Shown here: positions 1 to 6,360 of the stretch, piece by piece
Layout: each line of letters begins with the position of its first letter
Position numbering within the stretch: position 1 is the stretch's first letter
NCBI GenBank assembly: GCA_027004335.1
Contig: JALTID010000230.1
Location: forward strand, 1 to 6,588
DNA from: a bacterium
GTDB taxonomy: Bacteria; JALSQH01
DNA: 6,588 nt
Direction of reading: 5' to 3'
Made by a program: the position numbers and the translations under genes
The notes under the pieces: generated by a model
Database searches by the model: none
What the model saw: the letters and a program-made list of their open reading frames with translations, nothing else
Told to the model about the DNA's origin: nothing

Positions 1-167
1 CCGACTCCATTCCAGATATCTTCTGGGTTATGTTCTACCCACCCTGGCTGTGGGTATATTTGAGGAAATTCTTTGTTAACTTTTGCTAGTAACTTTAGAT
101 CATCGCTTAGGATCAAAGCGGTATTTCCAGTCGTCCCCTGATCAATAGCAAGAAGAAACTTCCCCAT
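1..167 (-). CDS. glpK: Glycerol kinase, N-terminal part (cut by window edge)
   Basis: FGGY-family sugar kinase that phosphorylates glycerol to sn-glycerol-3-phosphate with ATP in the cytoplasm. Only the first 55 residues are visible; the gene continues beyond position 1. They begin MGKFLLAIDQGTTG, the first phosphate-binding loop of the family, followed around residues 35-50 by FPQIYPQPGWVEHNPEDIW. This second stretch is close to the glycerol kinase signature and is the main reason for choosing glycerol over another FGGY substrate. The start is the ATG at 165-167, with AGGAGGT at 175-181, seven bases upstream. The gene is divergent from the arginine decarboxylase gene. Oddity: after DQGTT the usual S-S-R of E. 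coli-type enzymes reads G-N-T, so the Arg that contacts nucleotide phosphates in E. coli GlpK is absent. A related FGGY kinase is possible, but the PGWVEH segment argues against it. Confidence 0.9.
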   Translation of the reverse strand, partial: MGKFLLAIDQGTTGNTALILSDDLKLLAKVNKEFPQIYPQPGWVEHNPEDIWNGV

Positions 168-174
168 TTTTTCT

Positions 175-181
175 ACCTCCT
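175..181 (-). promoter_or_regulatory. Ribosome binding site of glpK
   Basis: Reads AGGAGGT on the minus strand, seven bases before the ATG at 167. It fixes the glpK start. Confidence 0.8.
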
Positions 182-197
182 GAATAATTTTTTCATA

Positions 198-227
198 ATT
201 TTACCATATTGTGATAAAGATGAGTAA
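198..227 (-). promoter_or_regulatory. Candidate sigma70 promoter for glpK (extended -10)
   Basis: On the minus strand the -10 candidate is TAAAAT (198-203), directly preceded by TGG (204-206), which makes an extended -10 (TGn). A weak -35 candidate, TTACTC (222-227), lies 18 bases upstream. Transcription would start near 191, leaving a leader of about 25 bases carrying the AGGAGGT site. The -35 is poor, so the call rests on the extended -10 and on the lack of other space for a promoter between the divergent genes. Confidence 0.45.
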
Positions 228-230
228 TTC

Positions 231-258
231 TTGCCTTTAACCTTCTTAGGGGTATAAT
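231..258 (+). promoter_or_regulatory. Sigma70-type promoter of the arginine decarboxylase gene
   Basis: The -35 candidate TTGCCT (231-236) and a perfect consensus -10, TATAAT (253-258), are separated by 16 bases. Transcription would start near 265, leaving a short leader of about 17 bases that contains the GGAGGT ribosome binding site. No riboswitch or attenuator would fit in so short a leader. I see no convincing operator palindrome in the 114-base divergent region. Confidence 0.6.
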
Positions 259-270
259 TTTTAGTTACAT

Positions 271-276
271 GGAGGT
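271..276 (+). promoter_or_regulatory. Ribosome binding site of the arginine decarboxylase gene
   Basis: GGAGGT, five bases before the ATG at 282. It supports that start. Confidence 0.75.
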
Positions 277-281
277 AGATT

Positions 282-839
282 ATGATCATTGGTAAAAAGC
301 TCTTTTTAGCCAGAGGGATAGGGAGACATAAGGAAAAACTTGGTAGCTTTGAAATGGCTCTAAGGGATGCCGGGATCGCCCCATATAATTTAGTTGAGGT
401 TTCTTCAATAATACCCCCGGGGTGTGAGATTGTGTCCAGAGAGGAGGGTTTAAAATACCTTCGTCCGGGAGAAATAACCTTCTGTATCCTTGCAAAGCAA
501 CAGTCCAATGAACCAGGGAGATTGATAGCAGCCTCTGTGGGTCTTGCTATTCCTGCAGATAAAAATATGTATGGATATCTCTCTGAGCATCATGCTTATG
601 GAGAAACTGAGGAGATAGCGGGAGATTATGCTGAGGATCTTGCTGTGGATATGCTTGCCTCAACAATGGGGCTGGAAATAGATCTTGATAAAGCATGGGA
701 TGAGCAGAAGCAGATCTGGAAAGTCTCAGGTTATATAGTTCAAACCAGAAGTATCACAGCAGCTACAGTGGTTTCTCCTGATGGAATGTGGACAACAGTT
801 GTGGCCGCTGCAGTATTTACCGACTATGAATGCAGGTGA
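282..839 (+). CDS. pdaD: Pyruvoyl-dependent arginine decarboxylase
   Basis: Converts L-arginine to agmatine and CO2 with a protein-derived pyruvoyl group instead of pyridoxal phosphate. The 185-residue product is a proenzyme. Family knowledge says it cleaves itself between two serines, and the conserved site is visible as VSSIIPPG at residues 40-47, so cleavage is predicted between Ser41 and Ser42. The beta chain would be residues 1-41 and the alpha chain 42-185, with Ser42 becoming the pyruvoyl group. Other family-like features are the basic N-terminus with ARGIGRHKEKLGSFE (10-24) and EHHAYGET (102-109), which holds a candidate active-site acid. Length is normal for the family. The start is set by GGAGGT at 271-276 and the promoter just upstream. 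It is transcribed alone and meets the methyltransferase gene tail to tail after 3 bases. Agmatine could feed polyamine synthesis or acid tolerance; no agmatine-using gene or antiporter is in the window, so the role is open. Confidence 0.93.
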   Translation: MIIGKKLFLARGIGRHKEKLGSFEMALRDAGIAPYNLVEVSSIIPPGCEIVSREEGLKYLRPGEITFCILAKQQSNEPGRLIAASVGLAIPADKNMYGYLSEHHAYGETEEIAGDYAEDLAVDMLASTMGLEIDLDKAWDEQKQIWKVSGYIVQTRSITAATVVSPDGMWTTVVAAAVFTDYECR

Positions 840-842
840 TTT

Positions 843-1421
843 TTATAGATACCCTATTCCAATAAGCCATGGAAAAGATCCCAGAACCTCGAATTTTTTG
901 AAGCCTGATCCCATGAATTTTCTAAATTTTTTACCAGTGAATTGCTGTATATGCTCTGGATGGTTGCCTAAGTGTGTTAAATATTTACCCCTGAAAAAAT
1001 TTCCCAGCCTGAAATAGGGTTCGTGGGGGACACTGATGATTATTTCTTTCCCTGCTACTCTCTTTAACTCATTTAAGGCTTTTTCTGGTTCTTCAAGATG
1101 TTCAAGAACTTCCAGTGAGAGAACTAAATCAAAGGAATTATTTTTAAATGGAAGGTGGAATATGTCTCCACATAAAAAGTGTGTTCCTTCCCAGTGTTCA
1201 TCTGCCCATTTTATAGCGTCACATGAAATATCTATACCTACCTTGAGACCTGATTCAAGCTGAGAAATAATAAATCCCTCACCGCATCCTGCCTCAAGGA
1301 TTGATTCAGGTGAGAAGTTTGATATTTTTTCAAGAACCTCTTTCTGGAACTTCTCCACCAGATGTTTTACCAGCGGATTCCTGGTCTGGTATTTCCCCAG
1401 ATTGCTTGAGGTATATTCCAT
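843..1421 (-). CDS. Class I SAM-dependent methyltransferase (type 11-like)
   Basis: Small cytosolic methyltransferase of 192 residues; substrate unknown. The Rossmann SAM-binding fold is visible: motif I ILEAGCGEG at 41-49, the acidic end of strand 2 in VGIDIS at 61-66 (Asp64), CGDIFHLPF at 84-92, and EVLEHL at 104-109. The C-terminal part has a GNFFRGKY...GNHPEHIQQF segment (140-161) that probably shapes the acceptor site. The start at 1421 is supported by GGAGG at 1428-1432 with six bases of spacing, and by KYQTRNPLV (10-18), which looks like a natural family N-terminus. The start therefore lies 92 bases inside the upstream glycosyltransferase gene, suggesting translational coupling. The pairing points to methylation of a glycan, lipid-linked sugar or quinone-like lipid, but this is only inferred from context. 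It is the last gene of the minus-strand run. Confidence 0.85.
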   Translation of the reverse strand: MEYTSSNLGKYQTRNPLVKHLVEKFQKEVLEKISNFSPESILEAGCGEGFIISQLESGLKVGIDISCDAIKWADEHWEGTHFLCGDIFHLPFKNNSFDLVLSLEVLEHLEEPEKALNELKRVAGKEIIISVPHEPYFRLGNFFRGKYLTHLGNHPEHIQQFTGKKFRKFMGSGFKKFEVLGSFPWLIGIGYL

Positions 1422-2346
1422 CTATTTCCTCCAGGGGATAAAAAACTCGTTCAGTGTGAAACCACCCAGATACGATCATATCTGCAATAAAACCAGTTGA
1501 AAAAAATTGAATTCCCACAATTACAAGGAGGATCCCAAGGAAAAATAAAGGCCTGTTCCCGATGGGTCTTACTCCTCCCACCCAGAGAACAGAGAGATAT
1601 AGTAGAATAATCGTGCCTAAAAGAGAAAACAGTAACCCTATTCCCCCGAAAAGATGAAGAGGTCTGTATTTAAAACGGGTCAAGAAAAGAACAGTGAGAA
1701 AATCAAAGAAGCCTTTAAAAAATCTTTCCCAGCCAAATTTTGATCTACCATATTTTCTCGGATGGTGCTTCACAGGGACTTCAGTTACACTAAATCCGTT
1801 CCATGCTGCGAGAACAGGAATAAATCTGTGTAGTTCGCCATAGATTTTTAAATTTTTAACAACCTCTCTTCGATATACTTTGAACCCGCAGTTCATGTCG
1901 TGAAGTTTAACCTTTGTTGTCCATCTAACTGTTGCATTAAAGATCTTTGATGGGAGAGTCTTGGATATAGGGTCCTGTCTCTTCTCCTTCCAGCAGGAAA
2001 CTAAATCATACCTCTCTTCAAGCTTTGCAAGGAGTTTGGGAATTTCCGCCGGGTCATCCTGCAGATCTGCATCCATTGTGATGATGATTTCTCCATTTGC
2101 ATGGTCAAACCCTGCCTGAAGGGCTGCTGATTTGCCTGAATTTTTTCTAAATCTTATGTATGTTAAAAAAGGATATTTTTCCAGAGAAGCTTTGATCCAT
2201 TCTCTTGTGCCATCTGTACTTCCATCATCCACCAGAATAACTTCATATTTCTCATTGAACGAGTTCATTATTTCTTTTATACTGGAAAGTAATTCCGGAA
2301 GATTTTCTTTTTCATTGTATGCAGGTACCACAATGGAGTATTTCAT
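1330..2346 (-). CDS. GT2 glycosyltransferase, polyprenyl-phosphate-sugar synthase type, membrane-anchored
   Basis: Family 2 glycosyltransferase of the DPM1/ArnC/GtrB type, which moves a sugar from a nucleotide sugar to a polyprenyl phosphate on the cytoplasmic face of the membrane. The GT-A domain is clear: SIVVPAYNEKENL at 4-16, ILVDDGSTDGT at 37-47, NSGKSAALQAGF at 69-80, the metal-binding DxD as DADLQDDP at 92-99, then HDMNCGFKVYRREVV (149-163), GELHRFIP (170-177) and HHPRKYGRSKF (194-204). Two membrane segments follow, about 229-255 and 266-291. The start at 2346 has GGAG at 2358-2361, eleven bases upstream within the end of the protease gene; the two genes are 6 bases apart. The last 30 codons overlap the methyltransferase gene in another frame. 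Their Gly/Ser/Glu-rich tail after about residue 315 looks non-conserved. The sugar cannot be read from sequence. Confidence 0.88.
   Translation of the reverse strand: MKYSIVVPAYNEKENLPELLSSIKEIMNSFNEKYEVILVDDGSTDGTREWIKASLEKYPFLTYIRFRKNSGKSAALQAGFDHANGEIIITMDADLQDDPAEIPKLLAKLEERYDLVSCWKEKRQDPISKTLPSKIFNATVRWTTKVKLHDMNCGFKVYRREVVKNLKIYGELHRFIPVLAAWNGFSVTEVPVKHHPRKYGRSKFGWERFFKGFFDFLTVLFLTRFKYRPLHLFGGIGLLFSLLGTIILLYLSVLWVGGVRPIGNRPLFFLGILLVIVGIQFFSTGFIADMIVSGWFHTERVFYPLEEIDGIYLKQSGEIPDQESAGKTSGGEVPERGS
1428..1432 (-). promoter_or_regulatory. Ribosome binding site of the methyltransferase, inside the glycosyltransferase gene
   Basis: GGAGG on the minus strand, six bases before the ATG at 1421. 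It decides the methyltransferase start and hence the 92-base overlap. In the glycosyltransferase frame these bases encode part of PLEEI, which is not an obvious family motif. Confidence 0.7.
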
Positions 2347-2352
2347 ATCTTT

Positions 2353-4227
2353 TTAAGCTCCAGCCTTTTCTCTGAATCTTATTTTCAAAATTAAGTATAG
2401 CAGAAGATAGAGGGGAATTTGAAGTAGATTCCATGGTGTTCCACTGTTTCTACATGAACATCCTTGGGAGGGTGGTTCATAAACTACAAGGATAAACTGC
2501 TGTTCATCATCACCACCGCAATTTTCAACTTTAACTGTGATCCTATGATTCCCTATATTGTTTTTACTGGTCTGCCATTTTATTATCCCTGTTGCAGGAT
2601 CAATTGACATCCTCTTTGGTCCCTCCTCTAATTCAAAACTAAGACCATATCCACTTGCTCTCACCTGATATTTGTATAATTTCCCCGCTTCCACGCTGGT
2701 TTTTGGAATAGAGAGTATTTCTGGTGGAGAGAGTTTAAAATCAGGATCAACAATAAAATTGATCTTGGCATAATCATCGGTAATCTTTATTATATCCACA
2801 GTAAAATTGGAAGGAGTATTATCCCACCAGTTGGAATTTGGTACTGTATTAATGCTGAAGTAATCCCCACTATGGTAAAGATCTCCCCAGTCTGGAGTCG
2901 CACATCCCCCACCTGCCGGAGTTTGTTCCAGCTGAAAGAGGCCATCTGCCTGCACAAGCGAAAGAACATAATGCTTCTGGGAACAGTCTTCTTGGGTAGG
3001 AACACACTCCTCTGTATTATAGGGGAGACTCGTATCCAACCTATCAGGAAAAACCTCTCCCTTACTTTCATCTACATGCCAGATATATACAGCTCCCTTC
3101 CAGTCTTTTGCAAGGTTAGAGAACATCTGATGGTCAAAGCCATAGTCTTTTCTAAAAGCTACAAGAAAATACTCTTCCCCTTTCCGGGGATTGTACCTGT
3201 AAACAACATTTGAAATTTGAATGGGATAAACGATCCTTCCGCATGTATTTATTGTAATATCAATTGGATAAGCCCATCCCAGTTCAGTTTTTGACCATGC
3301 ATCAAGGGGGTAGGGGTTTGATCCAGGAGGGTTTCCTGTGTGTACTCCGTAACTCATTAAAGAATAGGGACCATCTCCACAGGAGGAGTAATCAGTGTCA
3401 TACAGATCTGGAAGATTGAGAACGTGTCCGAATTCGTGAGCAAATACCCCCATTCTTACAGGCATTGTATCACTTTTTGAAAATAACTCAGGACCCATTA
3501 CATATATGAGAGAACCTGAATAGCCCTGCCCATAAGTTATATCCACTGAATACTCGTTTCTGTGAGACCAGATATCAAGAGGATCACTGGAACTCTCTGC
3601 TCCTGTACCGGAATGGATTATGAATATGGATTCTGGGACACCATCATTGTTATTGTCAAACTCTGTTAATGAGAGATCTGGATTGTTTTTTAAGGCCAGA
3701 TTAAGTGCATCGTTGGCAAGATCAAGGACTCCTTCAGGGTACCATGTATCGCCAATTCTTAAAAATCCATGTGCATTGTAATCGTCACACTGATCAGCGT
3801 TGCACGCGTAATACTCTCTTGTATGGGGAAGGGTGTACCAGTTTGTTACAATGGCCTCAGAGAATCCAAATCTCCCGCCAGACATTTCTAAGTAGAAGGA
3901 ATTCATATCTTTAAAGGGATAGTTTTTACCTCCCATAATCATGTCGTGGAAATACTGCGGTGTTGATTCTGTTTTATTATGAGGATAATCTGAAAATTGA
4001 ACTAAAATTACAAGGAGTTTCCATCTTCCCTTTACAGGGTAATTCAATGTGTTGTAGGAAAAATCAAGGGAAGAAGGAGCGAAAAAAAGTGAAGGATAGA
4101 TTCTACTTCCTATCTTTAACCCTTTTCCATTTACAGGGGGGGCTCCCCAATCAGCATTTAAGGCAGAAGAAAAGAGGAGGAAAAAGAAAAATATGATCAG
4201 AGAGTTAAAAAAAATTTTTTTCTTCAT
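2353..4227 (-). CDS. Secreted M6-type metalloprotease with Ig-like domain and C-terminal membrane tail
   Basis: Exported zinc protease of the M6 (immune inhibitor A-like) family, 624 residues. A signal peptide covers about 1-25 (three Lys, then a Phe/Leu-rich core, ending SALNA). The catalytic domain runs from about 66 to 330: a family-like start at LLVILVQFSDYP (71-82), a Ca-loop-like DNNNDG (191-196), the zinc motif HEFGHVLNLPD (His264, Glu265, His268, Asp274) and a Met-turn-like YSLMSYG with Met291. Residues 500-584 form a putative Ig/cadherin-like domain with the typical MSIDPATGIIKW core. The tail is GCSCR (589-593), a hydrophobic stretch 598-614 and a basic end (KIRFREK), a layout resembling MYXO-CTERM-type sorting signals. 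Eight other cysteines outside the tail fit disulfides in an exported protein. The start is the only one that supplies the signal peptide, yet it has no clear ribosome binding site. It lies 39 bases after cimA. Substrate unknown. Confidence 0.9.
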   Translation of the reverse strand: MKKKIFFNSLIIFFFFLLFSSALNADWGAPPVNGKGLKIGSRIYPSLFFAPSSLDFSYNTLNYPVKGRWKLLVILVQFSDYPHNKTESTPQYFHDMIMGGKNYPFKDMNSFYLEMSGGRFGFSEAIVTNWYTLPHTREYYACNADQCDDYNAHGFLRIGDTWYPEGVLDLANDALNLALKNNPDLSLTEFDNNNDGVPESIFIIHSGTGAESSSDPLDIWSHRNEYSVDITYGQGYSGSLIYVMGPELFSKSDTMPVRMGVFAHEFGHVLNLPDLYDTDYSSCGDGPYSLMSYGVHTGNPPGSNPYPLDAWSKTELGWAYPIDITINTCGRIVYPIQISNVVYRYNPRKGEEYFLVAFRKDYGFDHQMFSNLAKDWKGAVYIWHVDESKGEVFPDRLDTSLPYNTEECVPTQEDCSQKHYVLSLVQADGLFQLEQTPAGGGCATPDWGDLYHSGDYFSINTVPNSNWWDNTPSNFTVDIIKITDDYAKINFIVDPDFKLSPPEILSIPKTSVEAGKLYKYQVRASGYGLSFELEEGPKRMSIDPATGIIKWQTSKNNIGNHRITVKVENCGGDDEQQFILVVYEPPSQGCSCRNSGTPWNLLQIPLYLLLYLILKIRFREKAGA

Positions 4228-4266
4228 AACAATTTTTCTACAAAAAATGTGCCACTACTACTCTTT

Positions 4267-5865
4267 TCACTTCTTTTTCTTTTGCTTTTTTAGAGAATCT
4301 TTAAAGAGTTTGTAATTGATGCTATCTACCAGCGCATTATAACTGGCTTCAATAATATTTTCAGATACTCCAACAGTTCCCCATGCGGTTTCTTCATCTC
4401 CCGATTCAATTAAAACTCTAACAGCTGCTGCCGTCCCTTTTTCTGCAGTTAGTACTCGCACCTTGTAATCTTTTAGCTTAACTTGTTTTAGAGATGGGTA
4501 AAAGGATATAAGAGCCTTTCTTAAAGCATTATCAAGAGCATTGACGGGGCCATTTCCCAGAGAGGCGGTATGCTCTTTTTCTCCTTCAACCTCTATCATA
4601 ACTGTGGCTTCAGATATAGTTGGTTCAGATTCAGAGCGTTTCTCATCAATTACCCTGAAACCTCTTAGACGAAAAAATCTCGGAACTTCACCAAGGTATT
4701 TCCTCATAATTAGTTCAAAACTCGCTTCTGCTCCTTCAAACTGGTAACCCTGGTGCTCCATCTCCTTCAGCATCTGAACGAGGTATCTTGTTTTTTCATC
4801 ACTTTTGCTCAGATCAATACCAAATTCTTCAGCCTTGTAAAGAATATTGCTTTTCCCTGAGAGATCAGAAATAAGAACTCTCCTATGGTTACCCACTAAT
4901 TCTGGATCTATATGCTCATAGGTTCTGGGGGTCTTCATAACAGCGCTTACATGGACCCCCCCTTTGTGTGCAAAAGCTGCCTGCCCAACATAAGGTTGAT
5001 GCTTATCATGGGGAAGATTGGCAATTTCGTTGACAAATCTGGCAACTTCCCGCAACTTTTTAAGATTATCTCTTGGAATTGCTCCAAGTCCCATTTTAAG
5101 CATCAGCGCCGGTATGATTGAGACCAGATTTGCATTGCCGCATCTCTCACCAAAACCATTGATGGTACCCTGAACATGACTTCCACCCTCATGAATAAGG
5201 ATGAGGGAATTCGCCACGGCAGTTTCAGAATCGTTGTGCATATGGGCACCAAAAGGCGCATTTATATGTTTTTTTACTTCTCTCACTATCTTCTGAATTT
5301 CAAAGGGAAGGGTCCCTCCATTGGTATCTGCCAGGACAAGGCAATCTGTTCCTGCTTCCTCTGCAGCTTTAAGAGTCTTAAGTGCATATTCAGGGTTGTT
5401 TTTGTAGCCGTCAAAAAAATGTTCCGCATCATAGAAAACTTTATCAAAATGCTTTTTAAGATAACTGATAGAATCGTAGATAAGGTCAAGATTCTGCTCC
5501 AGAGGGATTTTTAAAGCTTTTTGAACATGCAGGTCCCAGCTTTTACCAAAAATTGTTACTACGGGAGTTTCTGATTGAACCAGCATTTGAATATTTTCAT
5601 CTGCTTCGCAGATCTTATCTGCCTTTCTTGTGCTTCCAAATGAAGCAATTCTTGCATGGGAAAATTTCTCTTTTTTTACCTCGTTGAAAAATTCCATATC
5701 CTTGGGGTTTGATCCGGGCCACCCTCCTTCAATGTAATCAATTCCAAGTTCATCAAGCTTATGCGCTATTCTGATTTTGTCAGAAACTGTGAAGGATATA
5801 TCTTCCCCCTGAGTTCCATCTCGCAGGGTGGTATCATAAATTTCTATTCTTTTTTTCTTTTGCAT
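4267..5865 (-). CDS. cimA: (R)-citramalate synthase
   Basis: Condenses pyruvate and acetyl-CoA to (R)-citramalate, the first step of the threonine-independent route to 2-oxobutyrate and isoleucine. The 532 residues match the long CimA subfamily rather than isopropylmalate synthase. An HMGL-like TIM barrel fills about 6-280: DTTLRDGTQ at 11-19 (Asp11 metal ligand, Arg15 and Asp16 catalytic), [12 protein letters not shown] (45-56, typical of this subfamily), metal ligands in AHMHND (His208, His210), and GFGERCGN at 237-244. HKGGVH (300-305) belongs to the linker region. The C-terminal LeuA-type regulatory dimer domain spans roughly 390-520 with [21 protein letters not shown] near its end; by family analogy it mediates isoleucine feedback. 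A Lys-rich tail ends the protein. The start ATG directly follows the lysC stop, with AGGAG at 5871-5875 inside lysC, so translation is probably coupled. Confidence 0.93.
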   Translation of the reverse strand: MQKKKRIEIYDTTLRDGTQGEDISFTVSDKIRIAHKLDELGIDYIEGGWPGSNPKDMEFFNEVKKEKFSHARIASFGSTRKADKICEADENIQMLVQSETPVVTIFGKSWDLHVQKALKIPLEQNLDLIYDSISYLKKHFDKVFYDAEHFFDGYKNNPEYALKTLKAAEEAGTDCLVLADTNGGTLPFEIQKIVREVKKHINAPFGAHMHNDSETAVANSLILIHEGGSHVQGTINGFGERCGNANLVSIIPALMLKMGLGAIPRDNLKKLREVARFVNEIANLPHDKHQPYVGQAAFAHKGGVHVSAVMKTPRTYEHIDPELVGNHRRVLISDLSGKSNILYKAEEFGIDLSKSDEKTRYLVQMLKEMEHQGYQFEGAEASFELIMRKYLGEVPRFFRLRGFRVIDEKRSESEPTISEATVMIEVEGEKEHTASLGNGPVNALDNALRKALISFYPSLKQVKLKDYKVRVLTAEKGTAAAVRVLIESGDEETAWGTVGVSENIIEASYNALVDSINYKLFKDSLKKQKKKK

Positions 5866-6360
5866 TTATTCTCCTGCTTCTGGTTCTTTGTCAAGATTAA
5901 AGGCATCATGCAGAACTCTTACGGCTAATTCTGTGTATTTTTCATCAATAACACATGAGACTTTTATCTCCGAAGTTGAGATCATCTGAATGTTGATCCC
6001 ATTATCTGCAAGGGTATTAAATATGGTGGCTGCAACACCGGGATGGGATCTCATTCCTACCCCTACTATGGAAACTTTTGCAATAGTATCATCATATTCT
6101 ACCCCTTCAGCACCGATCTCGCGGGAAACTTTCTGCACAATTTCTACAGCTTTTTTCATCTCATTTCTGGCAACAGTGAAACTGAGGTCAGTACATTCAT
6201 CCTTACTTATATTCTGAATGATCATATCAACATTTATATTTGCGTCTTTGAGTGGATCAAAGATCTTCGCTGCGATTCCTGGCCTATCTGGTACTCTCCT
6301 CACAGAAATTTTTGCTTCATTTTTATTGTATGTAACTCCTGAAACAAGAACTTTTTCCAT
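5866..6360 (-). CDS. Probable aspartate kinase beta subunit from an internal in-frame start in lysC
   Basis: An in-frame ATG at 6358-6360 is preceded by AAAGGAGG (6369-6376) with eight bases of spacing, one of the best Shine-Dalgarno sites in the window. Starting here gives a 164-residue protein, [17 protein letters not shown] onward, consisting only of the two ACT domains. In Bacillus subtilis aspartokinase II and Corynebacterium glutamicum aspartokinase, an internal start at the corresponding place makes a beta subunit of about this size that joins the full-length alpha chain in an alpha2beta2 enzyme and carries the effector sites. The position, size and ribosome site here match that scheme. 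The caution is that the bases also encode Lys-Glu-Asp-Glu-Glu, whose codons can resemble a Shine-Dalgarno by chance. Confidence 0.6.
   Translation of the reverse strand: MEKVLVSGVTYNKNEAKISVRRVPDRPGIAAKIFDPLKDANINVDMIIQNISKDECTDLSFTVARNEMKKAVEIVQKVSREIGAEGVEYDDTIAKVSIVGVGMRSHPGVAATIFNTLADNGINIQMISTSEIKVSCVIDEKYTELAVRVLHDAFNLDKEPEAGE

Noticed and set aside
208-228. CRP-like half site TGTGA in the glpK/decarboxylase intergenic region
   Set aside because: The other half (TCACA) is absent at the required spacing.
793-803. Perfect palindrome ACAACAGTTGT in the decarboxylase gene
   Set aside because: It lies in conserved coding sequence with no partner copy or T run; probably chance.
804-850. Possible terminator hairpin CTGCA...TGCAG followed by a T run at the decarboxylase end
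   Set aside because: The stem is only five base pairs with an 18-base loop; too weak to call.
2872-3213. 113-residue plus-strand open frame opposite the protease gene
   Set aside because: It lies antisense to the conserved protease frame, has no ribosome site and no recognisable motif; a shadow frame.
4228-4266. Terminator between cimA and the protease gene
   Set aside because: No inverted repeat can be seen in these 39 bases; the A- and T-rich runs alone do not make a terminator.
5176-5514. 112-residue plus-strand open frame opposite cimA
   Set aside because: Antisense to the conserved barrel domain of cimA, with low-complexity composition and no ribosome site.
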